NCBI RefSeq assembly: GCF_003570905.1
Contig: NZ_QXJM01000025.1
Span: 24,842-88,841, forward strand
Reading direction: 5' to 3'
Origin: Cohnella faecalis
GTDB taxonomy: Bacteria > Bacillota > Bacilli > Paenibacillales > Paenibacillaceae
Length of the DNA stretch: 64,000 nucleotides
A program made the translations under genes and the position numbers. Within the stretch, counting starts at the first letter, position 1. The number at the start of each line of letters is the position of its first letter. The notes below the pieces were generated by a model. That model was not told where the DNA came from, made no database searches, and was given only the letters and a program-made list of their open reading frames with translations. Positions 44,045-52,571 of the stretch are shown piece by piece.

Positions 44045-45403
44045 TTAGTACAGTTTCGTATCCGCGTCGTAGCTTTCGAGATTTTCCTTGATCCGTTGAT
44101 GGAATTTGCCGCAAATGACGCCGTCCAAAATTCGATGGTCGAACGACAGGCAAAGGTTGACCATGGAACGAATCCCGATCATGTCGCCAATGACGACCGG
44201 ACGTTTGACGATTGATTCGAACGTCAGAATCGCCGCTTGCGGGTAATTAATGATCGGGTAAGAGAGTACGGAGCCGAACGTTCCCGTGTTGTTGACGGTG
44301 AACGTCCCTCCTTGCAGGTCGCCGAGCTTAAGCTTCCCTTCCCGAGTCCTGCGAGCAAGGTCGTTGATCTCGTGCGCGAGACCGACGATGTTTTTCTGAT
44401 CCGCGTGCCGAATGACCGGCGTCAGCACCGAGCCTTCCGTCCCGACCGCGAGCGAAAGATTGATATCACGCTTCACGATAATTTTATCGACGGCCCATAC
44501 CGAGTTCATGATTGGGAATTCCTTAAGCGCGCCGACGACCGCCTTCAGCAAGAAAGGCATGTAAGTCAAATTGATGCCTTCTTCTCGTTTGAATTCGTCC
44601 TTCAGCTTCGTCCGAAGCTGTACGAGATTCGTCAAATCCACCTCAACCATCGTCCAGGCGTGCGGAATTTCATTGACGCTTTGCCTCATGTTCTTCGCAA
44701 TCGTGTTGCGGATCGGCGTTACGTCGATGTAATACTCACGATCCGGCGAATTCGTTCCTTCGACCTCGATGGAAGGAAGGGGGGGCGGCGACGCGACAAC
44801 GGCTGCCGAGGCAGCCGGCTGTGCAGGAGCAGCGGGGGCGGCGACGGGAAGCCCGTTCGCTGCCGCGTCCAGCACATCCTTCCGTGTAATGCGGCCGCCC
44901 ATGCCGGAGCCCGGCAGTCGCGCCAAGTCGATGCCGTGCTCGGACGCCAAGCGTTGCACGGCAGGCGAGAAACGGCCTCTCATCGGAGCGTTCGGATCGA
45001 ATGCGGGGGGCGGCGAAGCGGCAGTCCCCGGACGGACTGAAGCCGCGGCGGTTGAAGCGGCTGCTGTTGCGCTTAGCGCACCGGATGAGGCTGCGCCCGG
45101 CACGCTGGCGGCTGCTTCATTCGAAGCTCCGGCCCCTGCCGACGCGTCGGCGGAAGCTTCCGTCTCGACCAGAGCTATCGGCTTGCCGACTTCAATCGTC
45201 TCTCCGTTGCCCGCCAAAATTTTCACCAGAGTTCCTCTCACCGTAGAGGGCAGCTCCGCATTCACTTTATCGGTAATCAGCTCGCAGATCGGCTCGTACA
45301 TGTCGACGGAATCGCCCGGCTGCTTGAGCCATTTGTCGATTGTTGCGGACACGAGCGACTCGGCTAGCTGAGGCATAATAATTTCTTGGATTACTTTCGC
45401 CAT
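44045..45403 (-). CDS. bkdB: Branched-chain 2-oxoacid dehydrogenase E2 (dihydrolipoyl transacylase)
   Basis: 452 residues. Lipoyl domain (1-80, lipoylated Lys in ITDKVNAELPS), Ala-rich linker, E1/E3-binding domain (about 145-180, SPAVQRLASEHGIDLARLPG), Ala/Pro linker and the catalytic domain (about 220-452) ending with SFDHRILDGVICGKF, the His-Asp acyltransferase motif. It makes the branched-chain acyl-CoAs used as primers for iso/anteiso fatty acids. Third of the bkd genes after bkdAA and bkdAB. Confidence 0.93.
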   Translation of the reverse strand: MAKVIQEIIMPQLAESLVSATIDKWLKQPGDSVDMYEPICELITDKVNAELPSTVRGTLVKILAGNGETIEVGKPIALVETEASADASAGAGASNEAAASVPGAASSGALSATAAASTAAASVRPGTAASPPPAFDPNAPMRGRFSPAVQRLASEHGIDLARLPGSGMGGRITRKDVLDAAANGLPVAAPAAPAQPAASAAVVASPPPLPSIEVEGTNSPDREYYIDVTPIRNTIAKNMRQSVNEIPHAWTMVEVDLTNLVQLRTKLKDEFKREEGINLTYMPFLLKAVVGALKEFPIMNSVWAVDKIIVKRDINLSLAVGTEGSVLTPVIRHADQKNIVGLAHEINDLARRTREGKLKLGDLQGGTFTVNNTGTFGSVLSYPIINYPQAAILTFESIVKRPVVIGDMIGIRSMVNLCLSFDHRILDGVICGKFHQRIKENLESYDADTKLY

Positions 45404-45437
45404 CTCCAGGTAATCTCCTTTCCCTCTCGATCCCGGT

Positions 45438-46424
45438 CTAGAATCGAGCCAGCTCCAGCATGGCCGCTTTCACTTTCTCTTTATTCAGAAGAAAATGCTT
45501 CTCGCCCGGCGGATTGATCGGCATAGCCGGAACGTCGGGGCCGCACAGTCGCCGAATCGGCGCATCCAGATCGTAGAGCAGCTCTTCGGCGATAATCGCA
45601 GCGACCTCCGCCCCGATTCCGCCGGTTTTGTTATCTTCATGGATAATAAGTACTTTGCCCGTCTTTGCCGCCGCTTCGAGAATGCCTTCACGGTCGAGCG
45701 GTTGAATCGTGCGCAAATCAAGGATGTGCGCCTCGACGCCTTCTTCCTCGGCCAGTTCTTGCGCCGCTTGCAAGGCGAAGTGAAGAGGCATGCTATAGCC
45801 GATAACCGTAATGTCGGTTCCTTCGCGCATGACGTTCGCTTTTCCGATCGGCACGATATAGTCGTCGTCCGGGACCTCGTCTACGATAGAGCGGTAGCAC
45901 TTCTTGTTCTCGAAAAAAATGACCGGATCCGGGTCGCGAATCGCCGCTTTAAGCAATCCCTTCGCATCGTATGCGGTCGCCGGCGCGACGATCTTCAGTC
46001 CCGGCGTTCCGAAAAACACCGACTCCGGGCATTGGGAGTGGTACAATCCGCCAAAGACGCCTCCGCCAATCGGAGCGCGAATGACGATCGGACAGCTCCA
46101 ATCGTTGTTCGAGCGATAACGGATTTTGGCCGCTTCGCTAATAATTTGGTTGGCCGCAGGAAACATAAAATCGGAATATTGCATTTCGGCGATCGGCTTC
46201 ATTCCCGCCATAGCGGCCCCGATAGCGACACCCGCAATAGCCGATTCCGCAAGAGGAGCGTCGAGCGCGCGAAGCTCTCCGAACTGCAGCTGCAGCCCCT
46301 TGGTCGTACCGAATACGCCGCCCTTCAAGCCGACGTCTTCCCCGAGAAGGAACACATCCCCGTCCCGCTCCATTTCCTCTTTCATCGCAAGACGAATGGC
46401 GTCGATATACTCGATTTCCGGCAT
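45438..46424 (-). CDS. bkdAB: Branched-chain 2-oxoacid dehydrogenase E1 beta
   Basis: 328 residues, complete. TPP-binding and interface features: VFLLGEDVGLKGGVFGTTKG, ESAIAGVAIGAAMAGMKPI, YSDFMFPAANQIISEAAK and VTVIGYSM-type segment (ITVIGYSMPLHFALQAAQEL). Forms the alpha2-beta2 E1 with BkdAA, whose gene ends 2 bases upstream. Confidence 0.95.
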   Translation of the reverse strand: MPEIEYIDAIRLAMKEEMERDGDVFLLGEDVGLKGGVFGTTKGLQLQFGELRALDAPLAESAIAGVAIGAAMAGMKPIAEMQYSDFMFPAANQIISEAAKIRYRSNNDWSCPIVIRAPIGGGVFGGLYHSQCPESVFFGTPGLKIVAPATAYDAKGLLKAAIRDPDPVIFFENKKCYRSIVDEVPDDDYIVPIGKANVMREGTDITVIGYSMPLHFALQAAQELAEEEGVEAHILDLRTIQPLDREGILEAAAKTGKVLIIHEDNKTGGIGAEVAAIIAEELLYDLDAPIRRLCGPDVPAMPINPPGEKHFLLNKEKVKAAMLELARF

Positions 46425-46426
46425 AA

Positions 46427-47454
46427 TTAACGTACCTCCCCTTCGTCTTCCGCGTACACGTATCGGAAGGCATCGTCAAGCGCCTGAAACGGAGCCCGCT
46501 CGGCGTATTCCGTCGCTTCGTCAAGCTCCTTGCGGATTCGAACCTGAAGCTCGGCTTCCTTCTCCTCCGACCATAATCCCAAATCGATCAAATATTGCTT
46601 GAACGCCGGAATGGAGTCCTTCGCGCGATGCAAATCAACCTCTTCCTTCGTGCGATAAGCGAGATCGTTGTCCGATGTCGAATGCGCCGTGACGCGGTAG
46701 GTCATAATCTCGATCAGCGTCGGGCCTTCGCCCGCCGCAGCGCGTTCGCGCGCTTCCTTCACGACGCGGTATACCTCGAGCGAATCGTTGCCGTCCACAC
46801 GAATGCCGGGGAAGCCGTACCCGAGCGCGCGGTCGCATATGCGGCCGGCCGTCTGCTTGGACGTATGCATGGAAATCGCGTACTGGTTGTTCTCGCATAC
46901 GAAAATAACGGGGAGCTTATGTACCCCGCGAAATTGCAGCCTTCGTGAAAATCGCCCTGGTTGCTGGAGCCGTCTCCGAACGTGACGACGGCGACCGAAG
47001 GCTCTCCTCGCATCTTGGCAGCGAGAGCGAATCCGACCGCATGCGGCACCTGCGTCGTAACCGGGCTGGAGCCCGTCACGATGCGAAGCCGTTTCGAGCC
47101 GAAGTGGCCCGGCATTTGACGGCCGGCGCTGTTCGGATCCTCCGCCTTGGCGAACACGGACAGCATCAACTCCTTGACCGTCATCCCGACCGACAGCACG
47201 AAGCCGTAATCCCGGTAATACGGCAAAAACCAGTCCTTCTCCCGGTCCATCGCGAAGCCCAGGGCGACCTGCGAGGGCTCCTGGGTAATGCCGGAAATAT
47301 GAAAGTTGACCTTGCCTGCCCTCTGCAGCAGCTGTCCCCGCTCGTCGTACCGGCGGGCAAGCATCATCGTCTCGTACATGAGGACAACCCGCTCGTCGGT
47401 CAAGCCGAGCTCGGCATGCCGCGATTGGTGTTGGACGTAGCCTGGCTTGTTCAT
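46427..47454 (-). pseudogene. bkdAA: Branched-chain 2-oxoacid dehydrogenase E1 alpha, single-base frameshift
   Basis: The N-terminal part reads MNKPGYVQHQSRHAELGL, LARRYDERGQLLQRAGKVNF and the TPP motif FGDGSSNQGDFHEGCNFAG, then the frame is lost. The rest, from MHTSKQTAGRICDRALGYGF to EGEVR, is in another frame. A missing G in the G4 run at 46924-46927 accounts for it: with it the joint is NFAGVHKLPVIFVCENNQYA, the expected family sequence. Likely a sequencing error in a functional gene. Ribosome site GGGAGGGA. Confidence 0.92.
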
Positions 47455-47485
47455 GGGCGCGTCCCTCCCGTTAATGACATTTAGT

Positions 47486-47519
47486 ATTATAACCTGGTCT
47501 TAATACTTGAGCTTAATAC
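47486..47519 (-). promoter_or_regulatory. Possible bkdAA promoter with direct repeats
   Basis: A -10-like TATAAT (47486-47491) lies 32 bases before bkdAA. GTATTAAG occurs twice at 13-base spacing (47499-47506 and 47512-47519), a possible activator site over the -35 region. No good -35 box. Confidence 0.4.
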
Positions 47520-47602
47520 CTATTATACTCCGCCCGGAACGAAAAAGAAACGTCCAACCCAAAGCCTGCACAAGCTGCTTCGGATCGGCCGTCTTCTTGT
47601 TG

Positions 47603-49029
47603 TCAATGGCCCGCCAAGCCTTCCAGCGAGAGCATTGTTTCTTGCATGATTTCGGATAACGACGGGTGCGGATGAATCGTTCTCCCGATTTCCCATGGCA
47701 CCGCGTCAAGCAGCTTGGCGAGCGTCGCTTCGGCAATCAGCTCGGTTGCGTGCACCCCGACCAAATGCACCCCGAGCAAATCTCCCGTAGCCGTATCGGC
47801 TACGACCTTGGCGAAACCGTCGGTCTCCCCGTGCACGAGCGCTTTGCCCAGAATGCGTAACGGGATTTTCGCCGTTTTCACTTGAAAGCCTTCCGCCTTG
47901 GCGCCATCCTCGGTCCAGCCGACCGACGCCGCCTCCGGGCGCGAATAGATGCAGCGCGGGATGTCCCTGTCCGCCGAGCGCGGCGACGGCTTGCCCAGCA
48001 AATGATCGACCGCGACGAACGCCTCGTGCATGGCGGCATGCGCCAGCTGTACGCCTCCGATACAGTCGCCGATGGCGTAAATATGCTTCTCGTTCGTCTG
48101 GAGCGTCGCCGTATTAACGGTAACAAAGCCGTTCGCGGATTTAATGTCGGTGTTCTCGAAGCCGAGCCCCTCGACGTTTCCTTGACGGCCGACGGACACG
48201 AGCATGCGCTCGGCCGTCAACGTCTCGATGCCTGACGAAGCTTCGACATCGACAGCGATTCCGCCGTCCGCCGTCCGGCAGGAAGACGCTTGCAGCTTCG
48301 CTCCGGTCAAAAGCTTCACGCCGCGTTTCTTGAGCGCCTTCGCAATCTCGGCGGACACATCTTTGTCTTCGCCGGGAAGGATTCGATCCGCCGTCTCGAC
48401 GACCGTCACCTCCGTGCCGAAATCGCTAAGCATGGACGCCCATTCCACGCCGATCACGCCTCCGCCAACGATGACGATAGACGCTGGACGCGTCGTCCAT
48501 TCGAGCGCATCGTCGCTGGTCGCAATTGTTTCGCCGTCGTACGGCAGCCCTTCCAGCTTCCGAGGACGCGAGCCCGTCGCGATGATGAGATTTTTCGGCA
48601 CAACCGTTTCTTGCTCGCCGTCCTGCAGCTCAATCGCTATCGCACCGCTCCGAGGAGAAAATATCGAAGGCCCCGTTACCCGGCCGTTTCCATACACGAC
48701 TTGAATTTTGTTCTGCTTCATAAGCGCCTGAACGCCGCGGTGCAATTGCTCGACGATTCCGCTCTTGCGGCCTAGCACCGCGCTCCAATCGACTCCGGGC
48801 ACGCCTTCCGGAACGGTAATTCCGTAACTAGACGCTTCCTTGACAGTAGCGAATACTTCCGCGCTGCGGAGCAGCGACTTGGTCGGAATGCAGCCCCGGT
48901 GGAGGCATGTCCCGCCCAACTTGTCGCGTTCGATGATGGCGACGGTTTTTCCCGCTTGAGCCGCGCGAACGGCCGCCGTATAGCCCCCCGTCCGCCGCCG
49001 AGTATGGCGACGTCGACTTCGATTGGCAT
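47603..49029 (-). pseudogene. lpdV: Dihydrolipoamide dehydrogenase (E3), single-base frameshift near start
   Basis: The start is the ATG at 49029 (GGAGGGGA upstream), reading MPIEVDVAILGGG. The long frame then continues with GGYTAAVRAAQAGKTVAIIE, the redox disulfide GGTCLHRGCIPTKS, the second Rossmann motif VIVGGGVIGVEWA, and the His-Glu active site in HPHPSLSEIMQE. The two parts are in different frames at 48984-48991; one missing base (a C before the G6 run) restores GGGPGGYTAA. E3 reoxidises lipoyl groups with NAD and FAD. First of the bkd genes, followed 149 bases later by bkdAA. Confidence 0.92.
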
Positions 49030-49264
49030 GTAAGTCCCCTCCGCTTCCGTCATTCTCCTGTCCCATGACAGGCTTGGCATTTTTCCATTGTACCTTTTTT
49101 TGCGATCGGGAACAAAGCCAAAGACGGTCTTCCTCCGGACGGCAAGAACGCTGAACGTGGACAGACCGCGCTTAAATCGGTATGATAGAAGGAATAGAAA
49201 GCGTTTAATTCCTTCATCCGCCCGTATCAGGATGGGAAAGTCTACGGCAAGGAGAGCTGTCCAC

Positions 49265-49569
49265 GTGAAAATCATCATATCTCGCTTGATCGCTGTCTTG
49301 CTGCTTGTCATTCCCGGCATTGCGGCCGCCTACGGATTTCTGCTAATGAAAGATGCTATCTTCGATTATTTTGCCGATATGGGCAACGTCGATTTGCCCA
49401 ACCCCGACTTTGCGTGGGCGACCTTTGTCATCGGATTCATCGTATTTTTGATCGGCGTCGGGTTTATCGGCGGATGGATTTTTTATCGCGATCGCAAGCA
49501 TAATTATTTGTCTTCGCGCTTTCGTCCCAAGCGCCCAGACCCCCTCGGGCCGGCAGCGGCACCGAATAG
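49265..49569 (+). CDS. DUF2627 small membrane protein (YqzF-like)
   Basis: GTG start with AAGGAGAG upstream. Two hydrophobic helices (RLIAVLLLVIPGIAAAYG and WATFVIGFIVFLIGVGFIGG) and a basic end (FYRDRKHNYLSSRFRPKRP) match DUF2627; Bacillus yqzF also lies beside the bkd genes. As given, the frame runs through its own terminator to 49654. One C added to the C5 run at 49540-49544 gives a stop at 49567-49569, before the terminator, which is the normal length. Function unknown. Confidence 0.82.
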
Positions 49570-49582
49570 GCTATCGCCGTCA

Positions 49583-49627
49583 CAAAGAAAGCTCTCCGAC
49601 GCCATGAAGGCCGGAGAGCTTTCCTTT
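49583..49627. terminator. Bidirectional terminator between DUF2627 gene and sensor kinase
   Basis: AAAGCTCTCCG (49588-49598) and CGGAGAGCTTT (49612-49622) form a perfect 11-bp stem with flanking A/T pairs, between convergent genes. Confidence 0.88.
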
Positions 49628-49650
49628 GTTATTCGGCAAGGCTGCCTGCC

Positions 49651-50753
49651 TTAGACCTTTGCTTCCTGAGGAAGCGGAAGCTTGATCCTAAACACGGTTC
49701 TTCTGCTGTCGCTCTCCGCTTGAATCATCCCATCGTGCTTCTCCACCAAGCTTTTGACTATGGCGAGCCCGAGTCCGGAGCCCCCCGCATGCTCCGTCCG
49801 CGATTTGTCGATCCGGTAGAACCGATCGAACAAGTACGGCAAATCGCTGGGCGGAATCGGCTCTCCGTAGTTGACGACCTCAATAACGGCCATCCGGCTC
49901 TCTTTTCGAATATGAATGTCGACCTTTTTCCCATCCTTGCCGTATTGCATGGCATTGGCGAGCAAATTTTCAAACACGCGCACGAGCTTTTCCGGGTCTC
50001 CTTGAACGACTACCTCCGGCGAGGCCGAATGAACTTGTCCTTCCAGTCCCGCTTGCTCGAGCTGCAGCCGATAATGAACAACGAGCTGATTCATCATTTC
50101 CACGAGATTGAACGGAATCGCACGCAGGAAGATAACCCCGCTGTTCATTCGCGTATATTCGAACAAATCGTTGATGAGAGCGTTCAGCCTCTCCGCTTTG
50201 GCGTGAGCAATCTGGACGTAATGCCTCAGCTCCACTTCGTCGCGGTACCGGTCCTGATCGATCAGCCCGAGATAGCCGATAATCGAGGTAAGCGGCGTTC
50301 GCAAATCGTGTGATACGTTGGTGATGAGCTCATTTTTCGTTTGCTCCGCCCGGCGCTCGTCGTCGAGCGACCGTTTGAGCTTTTCCACCAGCATATTCGT
50401 ATTTTCCGCCAGCACGCTCACTTCGTTTCGCTGCCGAACGGGCACCGAATCGTTGAAATTGCCGTTCGCGATATGCTCCACCGCTCTGTTCAAATGCTCG
50501 ACGTATAGAAAGCGACGCCAATTCAGCAGCACCATATAGACAATGAAAAAAACGACGCTGCCCCCAACCAGAAGAACCGTCTCCCAAAGGTCGAGTAAAT
50601 GCCGGTCAGCGTGTTCCGCAGCGTCCACCAGCCTCTCGTGAATCTCTCGATGAACACCAGAGCCAGCACGCAGCTAATAATGGACATCGCGGCGCTAAGG
50701 AAAATATGGAAAATAAGACGGCCGACCATGCGCCAAGCGATGTTAAGCGTCAA
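49651..50753 (-). pseudogene. VanS-like sensor histidine kinase, single-base frameshift
   Basis: The N-terminal frame (RLIFHIFLSAAMSIISCVLA, first helix; FTRGWWTLRNTLTGIYSTFG) and the long frame (ETVLLVGGSVVFFIVYMVLL second helix; HAMP; HisKA with NVSHDLRTPLTSI; HATPase NLLANAMQYGKDG, GGSGLGLAIVKSL) differ by one base. A missing G in the run at 50583-50585 restores STFGETVLL. About 367 residues when mended. The gene overlaps the regulator's stop, so the pair is coupled. It resembles kinases that sense cell-envelope stress. Confidence 0.88.
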
Positions 50754-51453
50754 TTTTGTAGCCGACCCCCCACACCGTCGAAATAAGCTTGCTGCCCGTC
50801 TCCTGCTCCAGCTTGTCCCTGAGCTTGCTTATATGGACCATGACCGTATTGTTCGATTCAAAATATTTTTCCTTCCACACCTGCTGAAAAATATCTTCGG
50901 CGCTAAACACCCGTCCCGGCTGTCCGGCGAGCAAGAAGAGAATGCCGAACTCGGTCGAAGTCAGATGGACCTGCCTGTCTTCGGAGTGAACGGTGTGCGT
51001 GACCCGGTTGATCGTCAGTCCTCCTATGCGGATAATTCCCTCTTCGTCCGTACCGGTCGTTCCCTGTGCGGAATATTGATAAGTGCGCCTCAACAGCGAT
51101 TTGACGCGAGCGATCATCTCAAGCGGGTTGAACGGCTTGACGAGATAATCGTCCGCTCCAGTCATAAGGCCCAGTATTTTGTCCATGTCTTCGGCTTTGG
51201 CGCTAAGCATCAAAATCGGAATTTCAGCCGTCTCGCGAATTCGCCTGCAAGCCTCCATCCCGTCCATCCTCGGCATCATCACGTCGAGCACGATAAGGTG
51301 ATACGTCTGGTCCGCCACCTTGCGGATCGCTTCCTCGCCATCGTGGGCGATATCCGTGTCGAAGCCTTCGTTTCTCAAATAGATAGCGATCAAATTCGCG
51401 ATTTCCTTGTCGTCGTCTACGATCAGAATTCGTCTGCTCAATGAAAAGGGCAC
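50743..51453 (-). CDS. OmpR-family response regulator (VanR-like)
   Basis: 236 residues. Receiver (ILIVDDDKEIANLIAIYLRN, VLDVMMPRMDGMEACR with the phospho-Asp, Lys in YLVKPFNP) and winged-helix DNA-binding domain (LTSTEFGILFLLAGQPGRVFS, VMVHISKLRDKLE, STVWGVGYKI). GTG start. Paired with the kinase downstream. Confidence 0.95.
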   Translation of the reverse strand: MPFSLSRRILIVDDDKEIANLIAIYLRNEGFDTDIAHDGEEAIRKVADQTYHLIVLDVMMPRMDGMEACRRIRETAEIPILMLSAKAEDMDKILGLMTGADDYLVKPFNPLEMIARVKSLLRRTYQYSAQGTTGTDEEGIIRIGGLTINRVTHTVHSEDRQVHLTSTEFGILFLLAGQPGRVFSAEDIFQQVWKEKYFESNNTVMVHISKLRDKLEQETGSKLISTVWGVGYKIDA

Positions 51454-51560
51454 CCCTTGCCGTTATCTTTGCTCTCACTATACCCGATTGGCGATCCGTT
51501 TGTACGCCGCGCGCCGCTTTCTTAAGGGATTGTTAAGATCTGCGGCCGCTTGGAATCAGC

Positions 51561-52436
51561 CTAACCCCGACGTTCCCTGAATTCCGAAGGCGTGCATTGG
51601 TATACGGATCGGAAAAGCTTGCAAAAATAGCTGAAGTTGTCGAAACCGGAATCGATCGCCGCTTCCCCCACCGTCTTGTTAGAGTCGGCCAGCAGCTCCG
51701 CCGCAATGCGAATTCGCCGTTGATTCACGTATTCAACCGGCGTTTTGCGCATGAACGACTTGAATACCCGGGTAAAATGACCTTCGCTCATGCCGGCGAC
51801 CGCCGCCAGCTCTTTGATGGTCAGCTTGCGCGCATAATGCTCGTCAATGAAGGAAAGAACCGCCTTCAATCGGTCCTGTGTCCGGGCATCGACCGGGGAA
51901 GCGAAATCGCGGCGGCTCCACTGCCCCTTGGAGACGTACTCCGCGAACAATCGGATAATGCCGGCCTTCATCCAAAGCGGCTTCGCCGGATCTTCGGAAT
52001 GCTCGAGAGCGATCAGCTTCTCCACTTGATCGAAAAGCTCTTCGCCGAAACCCGTATGATGCGCGGCATGGGGAACGAGCGTTAGCTGCCCCCGCTTGAG
52101 AGGCTCGTAATATCGCATCGTCGCTCCGTCACCGGTTCCCATCAGCCAATCGAGGTCGAAGACGACCGCCGCATACGTACAGGCCGAGCCGCCCAGCGAA
52201 TATCCCCCGTGCAGCTCGCCGCCGGGGATGAACAGCACTTCTCCTGCGCGAACCTCATAGGTCGACAGTCCGATTTGGAAGACGGCCTCGCCGCTTTCGA
52301 CTGCCAAAAACTCGGCTTCCTCGTGCCAGTGATTTTCTAAAATCGGTTCCCCCGCCGCTTGCTCCATCCGGTAGACGGCCGCCGGAAACTCGGGACTGCC
52401 GTGCCTCCGGTTCTCTCGCAAATTGCGAATATCCAT
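51561..52436 (-). CDS. AraC-family regulator with cupin sensor domain
   Basis: 291 residues. N-terminal cupin (ILENHWHEEAEFLAV, VRAGEVLFIPGGELHGG) and C-terminal AraC HTH pair (KLTIKELAAVAGMSEGHFTRVF and AAIDSGFDNFSYFCKLF). The second of two ATGs (52436) has the better spacing from GGAG. It diverges from a GH31 alpha-xylosidase and probably activates it in response to a sugar; an inverted repeat lies in the shared upstream region. Confidence 0.93.
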   Translation of the reverse strand: MDIRNLRENRRHGSPEFPAAVYRMEQAAGEPILENHWHEEAEFLAVESGEAVFQIGLSTYEVRAGEVLFIPGGELHGGYSLGGSACTYAAVVFDLDWLMGTGDGATMRYYEPLKRGQLTLVPHAAHHTGFGEELFDQVEKLIALEHSEDPAKPLWMKAGIIRLFAEYVSKGQWSRRDFASPVDARTQDRLKAVLSFIDEHYARKLTIKELAAVAGMSEGHFTRVFKSFMRKTPVEYVNQRRIRIAAELLADSNKTVGEAAIDSGFDNFSYFCKLFRSVYQCTPSEFRERRG

Positions 52437-52457
52437 CATTCCACTCCAAATATCAGA

Positions 52458-52480
52458 ATCATGCTAATAATAAGCATGAT
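52458..52480. promoter_or_regulatory. Perfect inverted repeat between araC-type and GH31 genes
   Basis: ATCATGCT (52458-52465) and AGCATGAT (52473-52480) around AATAATA, 22 bases from the regulator start and ~90 from the hydrolase start. A candidate operator. Confidence 0.55.
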
Positions 52481-52571
52481 AATGCAAGAAAGACAACATA
52501 TCAATCAGTATACTGTTATTGTATAGATCCATTTAATCAATCTCACACAAAGACGAGAGGATGATTTCCGA

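Noticed and set aside
46427..47454. Loss of branched-chain dehydrogenase by mutation
   Set aside because: E1 alpha and E3 each need only one base in a G/C run, with perfect conservation on both sides, and neighbours are intact.
47500..47736. A short minus-strand ORF over the end of lpdV and the gap to bkdAA
   Set aside because: It overlaps lpdV in another frame, has no ribosome site and no family resemblance.
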